Shown: positions 8,628 through 16,994, counted from the first letter of the stretch. The stretch is DNA of 64,000 nt from Bradyrhizobium sp. 1(2017) (GCF_011602485.2 NZ_CP050022.2:6034001-6098000); one strand, 5' to 3'. Numbers and translations: made by a program. The notes: generated by a model from the sequence alone, not told the origin.

Positions 8628-9095
8628 TTAGTCGATGCTGCCCCCGTCTTTCGTCGCCGCGATATCGATCAGCGCTATGCCAAGCTCAGGCTTCTTCTTA
8701 CGCCTGAGATGGGCTGGCGTGTCCGCCACGACAACTTCGAGTGTTGGTCGGACCTTTGCTTCGAGAAGGTGCCCGCCGCGAGTGGTCCCGTTGGCCAATC
8801 CCAAGACCACATGCACGTGAAGACTTGCCTTACCGTCGTCGCCGACGGCGATGTCGCCGATCGCGCTCAGCACTTCGCACTGCTCTGCGATTTCGATCTT
8901 CTTGTAGGTCTTCTTCTCGAAATCGAACCAACCAACCGTCGCTCTTTCGAAGGCGCCGATAGCGGTGAGCGACGCCGCGGTAATCCCCGCATCGTTCGCA
9001 AATTTGGTAAGCGTGGCGAACGCTTCCTCCCCGGAGTCGAGGATGATGACGCGGGTTGCGGAACCCGCCTTGCCCGACATCTTCACACTCTGCAT
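8628..9095 (-). CDS. PPC-domain (DUF296) DNA-binding-type protein
   Basis: A 155-residue protein matching the plants-and-prokaryotes-conserved domain. It has VIILDSGEEAFATLTKFAND near the start, GAFERATVGWFDFEKK in the middle, and the family HVHVVLGLANGTTRGGHLL with histidines suited to metal binding. Plant members bind AT-rich DNA; bacterial members are uncharacterised. It follows the DJ-1/PfpI gene by 5 bp on the same strand, so the two form an operon. Confidence 0.85.
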   Translation of the reverse strand: MQSVKMSGKAGSATRVIILDSGEEAFATLTKFANDAGITAASLTAIGAFERATVGWFDFEKKTYKKIEIAEQCEVLSAIGDIAVGDDGKASLHVHVVLGLANGTTRGGHLLEAKVRPTLEVVVADTPAHLRRKKKPELGIALIDIAATKDGGSID

Positions 9096-9100
9096 TGTTG

Positions 9101-9661
9101 TCAGGCCGCGCTGCGCCGGGTGTGTCGACCTTCCTTGACCTCCTCGATGATTTTGTCACAGAAGGCCTCAAGATCACCCGGGTTGCGGGAGGTGATAACG
9201 CCCTGGTCCACGACGACCTCCGCGTCCTCCCACTTCGCGCCGGCGTTCGCCACGTCCGTCTTGATCGACTTGAATGACGTCAACTTGCGACCTTTCGCTA
9301 TGCCCGTCTCGATGAGAAGCCAAGGGGCGTGGCAGACGGCTGCGACGATCTTCTTGGCATCGAAGATGTCCTTGATGAACTTCAGCGCCGCGGGCTCCAC
9401 CCGCAGGAGATCGGGATTAATCTGTCCGCCGGGCAACACAACGGCGTCGTAGTCAGCAGCCGATGCCTGGTCGAGCGTCTTGTCGACCTTTACCGGTCGC
9501 CCCCAATCCTTCTTATCCCAGCCCTTGATCTCGCCTGCGGCGAGCGAGACTACATCGACCGTTGCGCCAGCTTTCTTCAGGCGCTCCTGTGGCACTTCCA
9601 GCTCGGCCTGCTCAAAGCCGTTCGCGGCGAGAATGGCGATCTTTTTGCCGGTCAAATCCAT
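9101..9661 (-). CDS. DJ-1/PfpI family protein (YhbO-like type 1 glutamine amidotransferase)
   Basis: A 186-residue DJ-1/PfpI member. It opens MDLTGKKIAILAANGFEQAE with the conserved glutamate of FEQAE, and the nucleophile elbow is AAVCHAPWLL with cysteine and the following histidine. Members act as protein or glyoxal deglycases or as stress chaperones. The open frame extends to 10111, but homology begins at the ATG at 9661. It is divergent from the SDR at 9804 and in operon with the PPC protein. Confidence 0.9.
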   Translation of the reverse strand: MDLTGKKIAILAANGFEQAELEVPQERLKKAGATVDVVSLAAGEIKGWDKKDWGRPVKVDKTLDQASAADYDAVVLPGGQINPDLLRVEPAALKFIKDIFDAKKIVAAVCHAPWLLIETGIAKGRKLTSFKSIKTDVANAGAKWEDAEVVVDQGVITSRNPGDLEAFCDKIIEEVKEGRHTRRSAA

Positions 9662-9803
9662 GGGACCAATCCTTCGAGTTGAGTTTTGTCCAACAATCGA
9701 TCGTCTCGAATATCGTTCCTGAAAAGCCGGATCCTCGAAAATTAGGACCCGACGGCTGTGACGACGGTTATCCGGGGGGTAGACGCAGCAGGAGGCGTCC
9801 CGC

Positions 9804-10571
9804 ATGGCGGACAGGTTCCACGGTAAGGTCGTCATCGTAACAGGTGCAGCTTCCGGTATCGGAGAAGCGACAGCACGCCGCTTCGTTACGGAGGGCGCGA
9901 AGGTTGCCTTGGTCGACCGCGATAAGGCATCACTGGAAAAAGTGGCCAGGAGTCTACCCGCAGACCAGGCGATGGCCCAAGCCGCCGACGTGTCGGATTC
10001 GAGCGCCATCGACGAAATGGTCGCAGCAGTCGTCGACCGCTTCGGTCGTCTGGACGTCATTGTGAACAACGCCGGCGTCCATGAAGGCGGCGACCCGGCT
10101 TCCATCACCAATGAGAAATGGCGGACGGTGATGTCGACCGACGTCGACGGCGTGTTCTACGGCTGCCGCGCGGCACTGCCCCATCTTGAAAAGACCAAGG
10201 GCTCAATCGTGAATACGGCGTCGGTCTCGGGGACTGGCGGCGACTGGGGCATGAGCCCCTACAACGCAGCGAAGGGCGCCGTGGTCAATCTGACGCGTGC
10301 TCTCGCCCTGGATCTCGGTAAGAAGGGCATCCGCGTGAATGCGGTGTGTCCCAGTCTGACGCGTACGGGCATGACGGAAGACATGATGGACGACAAGAAG
10401 CTGCTGGCGAAATTCGCCGAGCGGATCCCGCTAGGCCGCGTCTGCGAACCCGAGGAAGTCGCGGCCGTGATAGCGTTCCTGGCAAGTGACGACGCAAGCT
10501 TCATTACCGGTGCCAATGTGGCGGTGGACGGCGGCGTATCCGCCTCCAATGGTCAGCCGCCTCAAGAATAA
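9804..10571 (+). CDS. Short-chain dehydrogenase/reductase (classical)
   Basis: A 255-residue classical SDR with the NAD(P)-binding motif TGAASGIGEATARRF, NNAGVHEGG, the catalytic SPYNAAKGAVVNL (YxxxK), and a C-terminal FITGANVAVDGGVSASNG. GGAGG lies about 9 bases upstream of the ATG. It resembles glucose/3-ketoacyl-ACP reductase-type SDRs; the substrate is unknown. All catalytic residues are present, unlike the SDR at 2580. Confidence 0.92.
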   Translation: MADRFHGKVVIVTGAASGIGEATARRFVTEGAKVALVDRDKASLEKVARSLPADQAMAQAADVSDSSAIDEMVAAVVDRFGRLDVIVNNAGVHEGGDPASITNEKWRTVMSTDVDGVFYGCRAALPHLEKTKGSIVNTASVSGTGGDWGMSPYNAAKGAVVNLTRALALDLGKKGIRVNAVCPSLTRTGMTEDMMDDKKLLAKFAERIPLGRVCEPEEVAAVIAFLASDDASFITGANVAVDGGVSASNGQPPQE

Positions 10572-10593
10572 CCGCCGAGCGCCGTTCGCCGTC

Positions 10594-11190
10594 CTATTTT
10601 GCGAGCGCCGTGCTGTGGAAGCGTGCGTAGAGAGCGCTCGGTCCGGGGTACACTTCGACGCACCCCGCCTCTCGCAGCGGGCTTTCGGTGAACCCGCCGC
10701 AGAGTACGCCGATGGTCGGGATGCCGGCCTTGCGGGCGGCCACAGCGTCGTACGGCGTGTCGCCGATGGCGACCGCTTCGGCTGCTTTAATGCCAAGCTT
10801 CACCAGGCATGACATCGAAGATGTCCGGTGCCGGCTTGGACTCGTCGACATCTTCGGACGAGGTCGCGACGTCCACCAGATCGACGATTCCTGCAATGGC
10901 AAGATACTTCTCGAGTTCGTCCTTCTTGGCGGAGGAAGCGACGGCGACCCGAAGCCCCGCCTTGCGGACACGCCGCAAAAGGTCCGGAACCGCCGAGAAA
11001 GGACGGACGAGCGGCAGGTACGCCGACTTAAAGCGCTTACCGCGCCATTCGTCGAGGATCTGGCCGTGGTCCCTTTGCTTAGCCTCTGTGAGAAATACCG
11101 GAATGAGTTTGTCGCCGCCCTTCCCGATCTGGCTTCGCGCCTGCTCGAACGTGACGTCGCGGCCGCCGTCGCCCGTGGCGTGCCAGTGAT
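10594..11190 (-). pseudogene. Decayed HAD-family hydrolase
   Basis: The sequence is a paralogue of the intact HAD hydrolase at 26720-27430: shared segments include [33 protein letters not shown] and [17 protein letters not shown]. Two lesions are visible. A one-base insertion near 10808 splits the frame between DIFDVM and [11 protein letters not shown]. The N-terminal nucleophile motif DLDGTLLDS is absent, replaced by unrelated coding-like sequence ([20 protein letters not shown]). It cannot make an active HAD enzyme. Confidence 0.8.
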
Positions 11191-11526
11191 CGCCGGGACA
11201 CATCGCAACCGTCTGCGAATAGTCGGAGACACAGGCTTCCACCATCGCGCCCTCGTCGCCATAGGGCCGCAGCGAGTAGCCGAGCTGCCACCACGCGAGA
11301 CTATCAGAACGTTTCGCCGAAAGCTGAATTGGAGCGATACGAGCCGAGCCGAGTTCGCATTCTGTTTCCACTCGGTCGTGCGTTTTGGAAACTGATGGCG
11401 CATTGACACCATTTGTTCCTTGCCGTGCTATCGGCAGACGAAACGCCATCGTCACAAATCCTCAATCTGCGAGCATTCTAAAACAGCCCGCCTTCATCAT
11501 AGGCAAGCTATCAGGAAAAACGCGTC

Positions 11527-11673
11527 ATGACCGAGCATCGCAACCGCCTGCGAGATGCGGCTCAAAGAGAGCTGCGTGAATTCGAGCGGAAGGAGAAGGA
11601 GTTCCGCATGAAGGATCAAGAAGAGCGCGCCGCTGAACTGCGATTGCCGCTAGAAAATATCAAAGTCCACTAG
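11527..11673 (+). CDS. Short charged protein, 48 aa
   Basis: An ATG-started frame encodes MTEHRNRLRDAAQRELREFE and a second charged helix ending ENIKVH. About half the residues are charged and the pattern suggests a single long helix or coiled coil. No family recognised and no strong ribosome-binding site, so the call is tentative. Confidence 0.4.
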   Translation: MTEHRNRLRDAAQRELREFERKEKEFRMKDQEERAAELRLPLENIKVH

Positions 11674-11742
11674 GCCATCGCGTTCACACGACTGTCATGG
11701 CACGTTTCTAGCTTGGCAGGCCGACGTGGGGCCCGGCGCGGC

Positions 11743-11794
11743 AGCTCCCCGCTCAGCTCTGGCCTAGACCACCAGACTGGCCGAGCGGGGAGCT
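11743..11794. repeat. Long perfect-arm hairpin
   Basis: AGCTCCCCGCTC (11743-11754) and GAGCGGGGAGCT (11783-11794) are perfect 12-bp inverted arms. The 28-base loop contains a smaller TCTGG/CCAGA hairpin. No T-run follows on either strand, so it is not a standard intrinsic terminator. It lies 56 bp past the stop of the glycine-rich protein gene at 11851. Confidence 0.6.
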
Positions 11795-11850
11795 TGCCGG
11801 CCGCAACTCAAAGAAGCTTCCGCCGGTCGAAAGCGGAGGGAGCTTTGTTC

Positions 11851-12150
11851 CTATTTTCCGTTCATCTTCGGGTCATTCATTGTCGCTCCGGGATTTGCCG
11901 ATCCAGGACTGCTCGAAGCCCCTTGACCGCTCGTCGCCGCCGGAGAGTTGCCGCCGCCTCCACCCGAGCCCGCGCCGCTCCCGCCTGCGCCCGAACCAGC
12001 ACCGGCGCCGCCGGCTCCGCCCGCTCCTGCACCTGCGCCTGCACCGCCTGCGCCACCGGCACCGCCACCGGCGCCACCGCCCTGTGCCGATGCGGCAGCG
12101 ATCGATCCGAGTATGAACGCCGCCGTCAGCGCTATCTTCCCAAACTTCAT
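11851..12150 (-). CDS. Exported glycine/alanine-rich protein
   Basis: A 99-residue protein with a clear signal peptide (MKFGKIALTAAFILGSIAAA, cleavage after ASA) followed by about 45 residues of Gly/Ala repeats and a Ser/Pro tail ending NDPKMNGK. GGAGGAAACAACC precedes the ATG. It resembles the longer glycine-rich exported protein at 33852; both have EcfG-like promoters. A structural or desiccation-protection role in the periplasm or outside the cell is an inference. Confidence 0.75.
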   Translation of the reverse strand: MKFGKIALTAAFILGSIAAASAQGGGAGGGAGGAGGAGAGAGAGGAGGAGAGSGAGGSGAGSGGGGGNSPAATSGQGASSSPGSANPGATMNDPKMNGK

Positions 12151-12180
12151 GGTTGTTTCCTCCTGTTGAAGTCTGGTTGC

Positions 12181-12205
12181 AACCGACCGCTCTTTGCCTA
12201 GTTCC
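12181..12205 (-). promoter_or_regulatory. EcfG-like promoter of the glycine-rich protein gene
   Basis: On the minus strand GGAAC is followed after 16 bases by GGTT, one mismatch from the EcfG consensus GGAAC-N16-CGTT, ending 30 bp before the start at 12150. Confidence 0.5.
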
Positions 12206-12338
12206 TAAGCTGGCGGTGTTTCAAGCGCGTCCGCGTGCCGCTGAAGGGCCGCGAGCGATTCACTTGCTTTAATGCAATCGCCGGCCGTTCGCCTTTTACT
12301 GCGGTGTGTTTCATAAATTTCTGTAGTTAGGGGCTTTC

Positions 12339-12584
12339 ATGCGAAAATCCCGTGGGATCGCTTTTGCCCACCGTTTGAACGAACTCGTTGCTCAGCTCTC
12401 AGAATTGGAAGATCTACGAGACCGGGTCGCAGAAGCGGAGCAACGCGCCGCCTCATCCCATTTTACACGTTCTACTTCGCACTGCTTTCGGGCCCCTCCC
12501 CTCATAGAGATCTCGCTGATACTTCACCCGCGCGCGCCCCGCGCTCTCGAGCCCCTGAAGGGAGTTAGTCGCGATGAGGGCTAA
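12339..12584 (+). CDS. Uncertain short ORF with helical N-terminus
   Basis: The first 38 residues (FAHRLNELVAQLSELEDLRD onward) look like a genuine charged helix, but the rest is Pro/Ser/Arg-rich and not protein-like. It may be a small rhizobial protein broken by a frameshift after about residue 40. No clear ribosome-binding site. Confidence 0.25.
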   Translation: MRKSRGIAFAHRLNELVAQLSELEDLRDRVAEAEQRAASSHFTRSTSHCFRAPPLIEISLILHPRAPRALEPLKGVSRDEG

Positions 12585-12863
12585 GCTGAATAGGCGAGTT
12601 AACTAAGGTATGCCGGCGCGCGCCTTGAGCGCGGCGACCGCGCGGATCGCGATCTCCGCGCGGCCATTCATTCGCCTGTTCTTTCACTCCGACTGGCATT
12701 GCAGCGTCTGGCGCCGACATTGGTAAATTTCCACGTCGCACCGATGATCGCAAAGCCGCGCTCGGCGGCCTACAGCGTGCAATTGATGGTGATCGGGACA
12801 TCCGCCGGGACGGGCCATGCACGCCTCCGCTACAAAGCCGGACCACGTACGCTTTTGGTGCGA
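12585..12863. other. Gap with no recognised gene
   Basis: Short frames occur on both strands, but none shows family similarity. Compositionally it resembles degraded coding DNA. Confidence 0.4.
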
Positions 12864-13082
12864 TCATTGCGGCAACGAAAGACCGTGCTTACTCACCCAT
12901 CCTAGCACACACGAGCATACCAGGGAAAACAGGCCGCCCCACAGCCAGGAGCGGCGGCGCGCAGCAATGATGGATCTCAGATACAGGAATGCTCCGAGCA
13001 GCGTGCCGTAGTTTCTCCTGAAGTCGCCGTTGAGCTTGGCAATCTTCGACAGTTCCGACGACACATCGGCTTCATCGGCCAT
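12864..13082 (-). CDS. Small membrane protein, 72 aa
   Basis: The protein has an acidic N-terminus (MADEADVSSELSKIAKLNGD), a positively charged turn (RSIIAARRRSW) and one hydrophobic span (LWGGLFSLVCSCVLGWV). AAAGGA stands about 10 bases before the ATG. No family recognised. Confidence 0.5.
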   Translation of the reverse strand: MADEADVSSELSKIAKLNGDFRRNYGTLLGAFLYLRSIIAARRRSWLWGGLFSLVCSCVLGWVSKHGLSLPQ

Positions 13083-13289
13083 TGCGCTGGGTCCTTTCGC
13101 ATCGTTAGAGCCAGCGTCTTATCAATCATTGTTTTGCCCGACGGAGCAAGACAAATTTCGGTATTTCGAAAGTTATTTTTCCAGATCGAAGCACTACTCG
13201 ATATTGACCAACCTTTTGATGCGGTGCCGCAGGGACGCCTCTAGGCCTAGCGGCTTGCCTCCCGCTCAGTTCGCCGGAATCTATCTCGC

Positions 13290-13658
13290 ATGAGCACCAA
13301 GTCGCGAGAGGTCATCTGGGGCGGCCGGATCCTAGGCGCGAAGATCCACGCCCAAGGAGCCCGTGAGCGCGCCCAGGAGGGCTGTACGTGAGGCCGACCG
13401 GGCGGAGGCGGAAGCCTGGTCCATCGCATGGAAGGCTACGGCGGTCCTGCCCAACCCTCTCCGACGATTGGCCAATGCCTCAACGGCGGGCTTGCTTGGC
13501 TGGAGGTCGAGTACGCGCGATGTAAAACGCGAGCCAGGCTCCCGTTCGTCGCCGTCCGACGACCCGGGATACGCCGCTCGGGAAACCCCAAGCTTCCCGC
13601 AGTGTCTAGGTTCGCTTCCGGCCGCCTCGTCAGCGTAAATCCGCGCTTCGTCTATTAG
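13290..13658 (+). pseudogene. Frameshifted zinc-ribbon protein of rhizobial type
   Basis: The parts of one conserved protein lie in different frames. MSTKSREVIWGGRILGAKIH starts at 13290. MEGYGGPAQPSPTIGQCLNG and LEVEYARCKTRARLPFVAVR follow from 13428. A DTPLGKPQ-like stretch then sits in a third frame. Intact relatives continue into a CxxC zinc ribbon, which is lost here. At least two frameshifts are required. Confidence 0.6.
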
Positions 13659-13853
13659 CGGCAAGTGCCTCGGCGCCATCGGCGATAACGGGACGATCCG
13701 ACGCGAGAGCGCGCCTCGCGCCAGGCTTCAGGCGGAGCATGCAAGGTCCGGTTCGAGCCCTTTTGCGCAGATTTCGAAACTACCATTTCTTGCTGGTCGA
13801 ACTCGCGCGAGCAGTCAGGCGTGTCAGGTCGACCGCGAGATTTTTTCTGACTT

Positions 13854-13988
13854 ATGTCCACTTTTGGACCGCAACAAAAGCCGCTCGAGCGCGTCTACCG
13901 CTCATGGAGGGAGATGATCTCCGAAGACTTGCTCAACTTGTTCGAGGAGGCTGAGCGAACCGAAGCAGCCAAAACGTACACATGTTGA
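13854..13988 (+). CDS. Possible 44-aa acidic protein
   Basis: The frame starts MSTFGPQQKPLERVYRSWRE and ends in an acidic helix (LLNLFEEAERTEAAK). No good ribosome-binding site is present, and the start overlaps a copy of the degraded TGTCC-CTTTTGG-type intergenic repeat. It could be a chance frame. Confidence 0.3.
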   Translation: MSTFGPQQKPLERVYRSWREMISEDLLNLFEEAERTEAAKTYTC

Positions 13989-14073
13989 CTGAGATCCGCT
14001 TTAGGACGCCTTGGCGCCCGAGACATCCGATGAACGGACCATCTTCGTCCAAGGTTCTGAAGGGAGATTCACA

Positions 14074-14277
14074 ATGGACTGGAATCGTGTGGAAGGTAAC
14101 TGGAAGGAAATGAAGGGCAAGGTCAAAGAGCAGTGGGGCAAGCTGACCGACGACGATCTCGATGTGATCGCTGGTAAACAGGATCAGCTCGAAGGCCGTT
14201 TGCAGCAGCGGTACGGCTACGCAAAGGACCAGGCTCGAAAGGAAGTCGACGACTGGTACGGACGCCAGAAGTGGTGA
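14074..14277 (+). CDS. CsbD family stress protein
   Basis: A 67-residue CsbD-like protein: MDWNRVEGNWKEMKGKVKEQ, then WGKLTDDDLDVIAGKQDQLE and a YGYAKDQARKEVDDWY end. CsbD proteins are small, hydrophilic and general-stress induced in many bacteria; their biochemical function is unknown. The ATG at 14074 has AGGGAG upstream and is where homology begins. A strong intrinsic terminator follows immediately. Confidence 0.92.
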   Translation: MDWNRVEGNWKEMKGKVKEQWGKLTDDDLDVIAGKQDQLEGRLQQRYGYAKDQARKEVDDWYGRQKW

Positions 14278-14282
14278 ACAGC

Positions 14283-14312
14283 AAGGGCCCTGCCAACGCG
14301 GGGCCCTTCTTT
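14283..14312 (+). terminator. Intrinsic terminator after the CsbD gene
   Basis: AAGGGCCC (14283-14290) and GGGCCCTT (14301-14308) form a perfect 8-bp stem followed by CTTTCT, six bases after the csbD-like stop. Confidence 0.85.
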
Positions 14313-14342
14313 CTCTATGCTAGCCGCTCAAGGAGCTAGATC

Positions 14343-14519
14343 ATGACGGCGCCAACCGAAGACGAGATCCGAGCAAAAGCGTTTCAGCTATGGAAGGACG
14401 CTGGCGAACCTGAAGGGCAAGCGGATTCGTTCTGGCGTCAAGCCGAGGACGAATTAAACCGGGAGGGAACTGAACTCGGTGAACCTCCTCCCGGCCTGAC
14501 CGACAATCTGCCGATCTAA
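14343..14519 (+). CDS. DUF2934 family small protein
   Basis: A 58-residue protein with the DUF2934 pattern: TEDEIRAKAFQLWKDAGEPE then FWRQAEDELNREG and a short Pro-rich tail. The family is frequent in rhizobia and often lies next to stress genes; its function is unknown. AAGGAG precedes the ATG. It has its own start region after the terminator at 14283. Confidence 0.85.
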   Translation: MTAPTEDEIRAKAFQLWKDAGEPEGQADSFWRQAEDELNREGTELGEPPPGLTDNLPI

Positions 14520-14644
14520 AACACCATAGGGATGTGCTGAAGAGTCGAGTCTTCCACACCCACGGCGGGCAGTAGCTCGCGCGCGTTCCGAGGCTCAAGG
14601 GATTGATAATTTGACTCTGGCCAGCGGCTCGTCTCGATGGCGGC

Positions 14645-14914
14645 ATGCCCCGCTCTGCTCAACGCCACACACCTACGCACGCCGACGGTCGGCCGCTCAA
14701 GATCACCTTCGGCGAAATGCGCGAGATGGGCTTACGCGGCGTCCTTATCTATTGCCATTGCGGGCACCACATCGCGCTTAACGCCGATCGCTGGCCTGAC
14801 AATGTTCGATTATCCGATGTTGAGTTGCGCTTCGTCTGCGGCGCGTGCGGCAACCGCGGGGCCGAGGTCAGGCCGGATTTTGGGAGCGGCAAGCCGCCGC
14901 AATTCGCCAACTGA
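14645..14914 (+). CDS. Small zinc-ribbon protein
   Basis: An 89-residue protein with two cysteine pairs, CHCGHH and CGACG, framing DRWPDNVRLSDVELRF, the pattern of a rhizobial zinc-ribbon hypothetical. It probably binds one zinc ion. No function is known for the family. The start region is unremarkable, and an ATG a few codons earlier is possible. Confidence 0.7.
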   Translation: MPRSAQRHTPTHADGRPLKITFGEMREMGLRGVLIYCHCGHHIALNADRWPDNVRLSDVELRFVCGACGNRGAEVRPDFGSGKPPQFAN

Positions 14915-14921
14915 GGCGGGC

Positions 14922-15014
14922 TTACAGGCTCATGGAAAGGATGGTCGCCAAGCCCAAGGCCGCTATTGCCCACGCCAGCACATGAAACATCCAAGGCTGC
15001 ATCCAAGGTTGCAT
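14922..15014 (-). CDS. Very small membrane protein, 30 aa
   Basis: The peptide starts MQPWMQPWMFHVLAWAIAAL and is nearly all hydrophobic. A very strong ribosome-binding site, GGAGGCAACG, stands directly before the ATG, which is the main reason to call it. It may be the last gene of the cluster with 15097-15464. Confidence 0.55.
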   Translation of the reverse strand: MQPWMQPWMFHVLAWAIAALGLATILSMSL

Positions 15015-15096
15015 CGTTGCCTCCTGCAAGGAGGCTGTATCGGGATCAGGCGCGCTAGTTGCGATAGATCAATGTCCTTGGAAAATCACCCTATGC

Positions 15097-15186
15097 TTAG
15101 AAAGACAGAACCGCGATTGCTGCGAGCACCGTATTGAGGGCACCAACTGCGATGATGGCCGCCGTAACAATCCGGTCATTGCTCAT
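15097..15186 (-). CDS. Very small membrane protein, 29 aa
   Basis: The peptide MSNDRIVTAAIIAVGALNTV continues with a hydrophobic end (LAAIAVLSF). Its ATG overlaps the TGA of the preceding gene (ATGA), and GGGAAG lies upstream. This is a classic translational-coupling layout and supports a real gene despite its size. Confidence 0.55.
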   Translation of the reverse strand: MSNDRIVTAAIIAVGALNTVLAAIAVLSF

Positions 15187-15464
15187 TTTACTTCCCCGGC
15201 GCTAATCCGGGAGATCCTATTACGACAATCTAGGCGGGAAAATGGTGGCGTTGCTGACCTTTGGGCGTTCACTAAGGCGGCGGCTACACTTCTCGGGGGC
15301 ACGGGATGCCAGACTTTAGGGACGGGCATCCTCAGTAGCTGCTCGGCTTTAAAGAGCAGATCAAATGACCTCGCGATCATCTCCCTGTCGCGCTTGGCGG
15401 TGGCGCGCATGTAGCCCAGCCCTGTACGGATCTCCTCAGCAATCCGCTCGAAGTCACCTGTCAT
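15183..15464 (-). CDS. Hypothetical helical protein, 93 aa
   Basis: The protein begins MTGDFERIAEEIRTGLGYMR and contains RDREMIARSFDLLFKAEQLL, suggesting two amphipathic helices. No family recognised. An in-frame start at 15479 is possible, but the ATG at 15464 fits the likely N-terminus better. It is coupled by an ATGA overlap to the 29-aa membrane peptide. Confidence 0.55.
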   Translation of the reverse strand: MTGDFERIAEEIRTGLGYMRATAKRDREMIARSFDLLFKAEQLLRMPVPKVWHPVPPRSVAAALVNAQRSATPPFSRLDCRNRISRISAGEVK

Positions 15465-15702
15465 GATCGGCCCCAGCACGGCAGACCGCTATTAACTTAG
15501 GTTACGCCTAACGCTCCCTGCCGTCCATCAACTCTCGACGAGGAAACGGCTCCAGTCTTGAGCAAAACCGGAGCCGCTGTTGCCAATCTTCTGGCCGCAG
15601 GTAGGGGATACGGGGACCAGAAGCGAAACACTAAACCCTGAATTGGGGGATTGGTTTCACTGGCGGTCAAATTGAGAACGATGGCCGACAGCTGCGGCGG
15701 CC

Positions 15703-15822
15703 TTACCGCACGCCCATGAGCATGAACAGCGCAGCAATGAACACAGCTGCGCCGAAGACTGCGATGCCAAGGCAGATACGAGCGTGTACAGAATATGGAT
15801 TAGTATGGGGCTGTTCGATCAT
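15703..15822 (-). CDS. Small membrane protein, 39 aa
   Basis: The protein reads MIEQPHTNPYSVHARICLGI and continues into one membrane span (AVFGAAVFIAALFMLMGV). It starts five bases after the stop of the 15828 gene, so the two are surely one transcript under the EcfG promoter at 16050. Confidence 0.65.
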   Translation of the reverse strand: MIEQPHTNPYSVHARICLGIAVFGAAVFIAALFMLMGVR

Positions 15823-15827
15823 GGGCT

Positions 15828-16028
15828 TTACTTCGGCGGCTGCAAGCCGGGGGAGCGCAACCAATCGCTCAAGTGCGCGCCAGTTTCGGCAACCCTGGCT
15901 CGTTGAAGTAAGGCCTCGCGTTCGGCTCCAGCCGGTAGTTGAGAGGCCTGCTCCTTGAACTTCGTCGCCAGGTAGGCCATTCGCTCTTGCAGCGAGACGG
16001 TTTGCTTCACTCTGCGGCGGCTCGTCAT
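15828..16028 (-). CDS. Conserved rhizobial small basic protein
   Basis: A 66-residue protein: MTSRRRVKQTVSLQERMAYL, then KFKEQASQLPAGAEREALLQ and an end LSDWLRSPGLQPPK. The family is widespread in Bradyrhizobium, with unknown function. AAAGGG precedes the ATG. A perfect EcfG promoter lies 21 bp upstream, so it belongs to the general stress response. Confidence 0.8.
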   Translation of the reverse strand: MTSRRRVKQTVSLQERMAYLATKFKEQASQLPAGAEREALLQRARVAETGAHLSDWLRSPGLQPPK

Positions 16029-16049
16029 GGCGCACCCTTTCATGCCCCC

Positions 16050-16074
16050 AACGAGGTCCGACGGATTCTGTTCC
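16050..16074 (-). promoter_or_regulatory. EcfG-type promoter (perfect match)
   Basis: The minus strand reads GGAAC, 16 bases, CGTT, matching the consensus of the alphaproteobacterial general-stress sigma factor. It ends 21 bp before the start of the gene at 16028. Confidence 0.8.
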
Positions 16075-16189
16075 TAAAGCGAAACCAAGGAAACACTGCC
16101 TTTTTCGCCGCTCGATTCACATATGCGAATGCATCTACCAAGCTGATGGCCCTCCCCTGCTATGGCTGGGCAAACTAGGAGCTGCTTCG

Positions 16190-16378
16190 TTGACTGACGA
16201 GATCCCACCGCAGAGCCGCTTTTTCGTTCGAATGGGCGGCAAGGGTTGGATGATCTACGATCGAGAACGCAAGGGCCCCGCATACATCGGGGATTACATG
16301 GCGGCCAATTTGACGAAGGAGCGAGCTGAACAGTTGCTACGTTCACTTACGGACCCGCGCGCGAAGCCCGCCAACTGA
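16190..16378 (+). CDS. Hypothetical small protein, 62 aa
   Basis: The protein contains SRFFVRMGGKGWMIYDRERK and KERAEQLLRSLTDP, a compact soluble pattern recurring in rhizobia. The start is a TTG at 16190 with AGGAG eight bases upstream. Function unknown. Confidence 0.6.
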   Translation: MTDEIPPQSRFFVRMGGKGWMIYDRERKGPAYIGDYMAANLTKERAEQLLRSLTDPRAKPAN

Positions 16379-16506
16379 GGCGGCCTTGAGAGTCGTCTGC
16401 ACGTGGAGCATTCACGGTCGCGTGTACGAAACCACTTAGGCGTCAAGCGAAGCGAAACTGAAACAGTGCAGTCCGATGCTGTAGGGACTAGTTTACGGAG
16501 GCTCAG

Positions 16507-16710
16507 ATGCGTAGCCTGATTTTTGGTGTGGCTCTCCTAGCGCTGGCGACCATCGGAAGCTCCGTGTTTATTTCGGCCGCCCTTTCTGCAGCCCGGGATG
16601 CAAAAGCAGCGACTATTTCAGATCGGTTCGCACCGCCGACCAAGGTCCTCTCAACGAATTGGGCCCGCATTCTCTGGGCCGAAGCCCCTAGCTCTGCCCT
16701 CGAGCCATAA
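16507..16710 (+). CDS. Small exported or membrane-anchored protein, 67 aa
   Basis: MRSLIFGVALLALATIGSSV is a signal or anchor segment; the rest is a short hydrophilic domain. GGAGG stands before the ATG. No family recognised. Confidence 0.6.
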   Translation: MRSLIFGVALLALATIGSSVFISAALSAARDAKAATISDRFAPPTKVLSTNWARILWAEAPSSALEP

Positions 16711-16724
16711 ATCCGCAGGAGCCG

Positions 16725-16994
16725 TTAGCGCGGGGTGAGCTGCTCGGTGTGGACAACGGGCCCAGCCTCCCCCTGGTCGTAGTTCCCGCTTGCGATCAGT
16801 TCAATTTTCCAGCGGTACTGCTCAAACGTGCCTCTGACGTCCGTTTGACGGGTACCATCCTTTGCGGCGCGATCGAGCAATGCAGCCCAGGTGACGAAGC
16901 AAAGGACTCGCTGTTCGCTGTCGAACATCGCAAACGCGATGCCTTCGAAAAGCTGGAGCTCGGTAAAGCGAGATGGATCCGTAGTAAGGGGCAT
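16725..16994 (-). CDS. DUF1488-like small protein
   Basis: An 89-residue protein: MPLTTDPSRFTELQLFEGIA, then FAMFDSEQRVLCFVTWAAL and FEQYRWKIELIASGNYD. The layout (short strand region, then a helix) fits DUF1488, unknown in function. The ATG at 16994 has GGAG eight bases before it and is preferred to a TTG at 17015. Confidence 0.7.
   Translation of the reverse strand: MPLTTDPSRFTELQLFEGIAFAMFDSEQRVLCFVTWAALLDRAAKDGTRQTDVRGTFEQYRWKIELIASGNYDQGEAGPVVHTEQLTPR

Noticed and set aside
11880..12169. Proline-rich frames opposite the glycine-rich protein
   Set aside because: They mirror the glycine codons of the gene at 11851 and lack starts with ribosome-binding sites.
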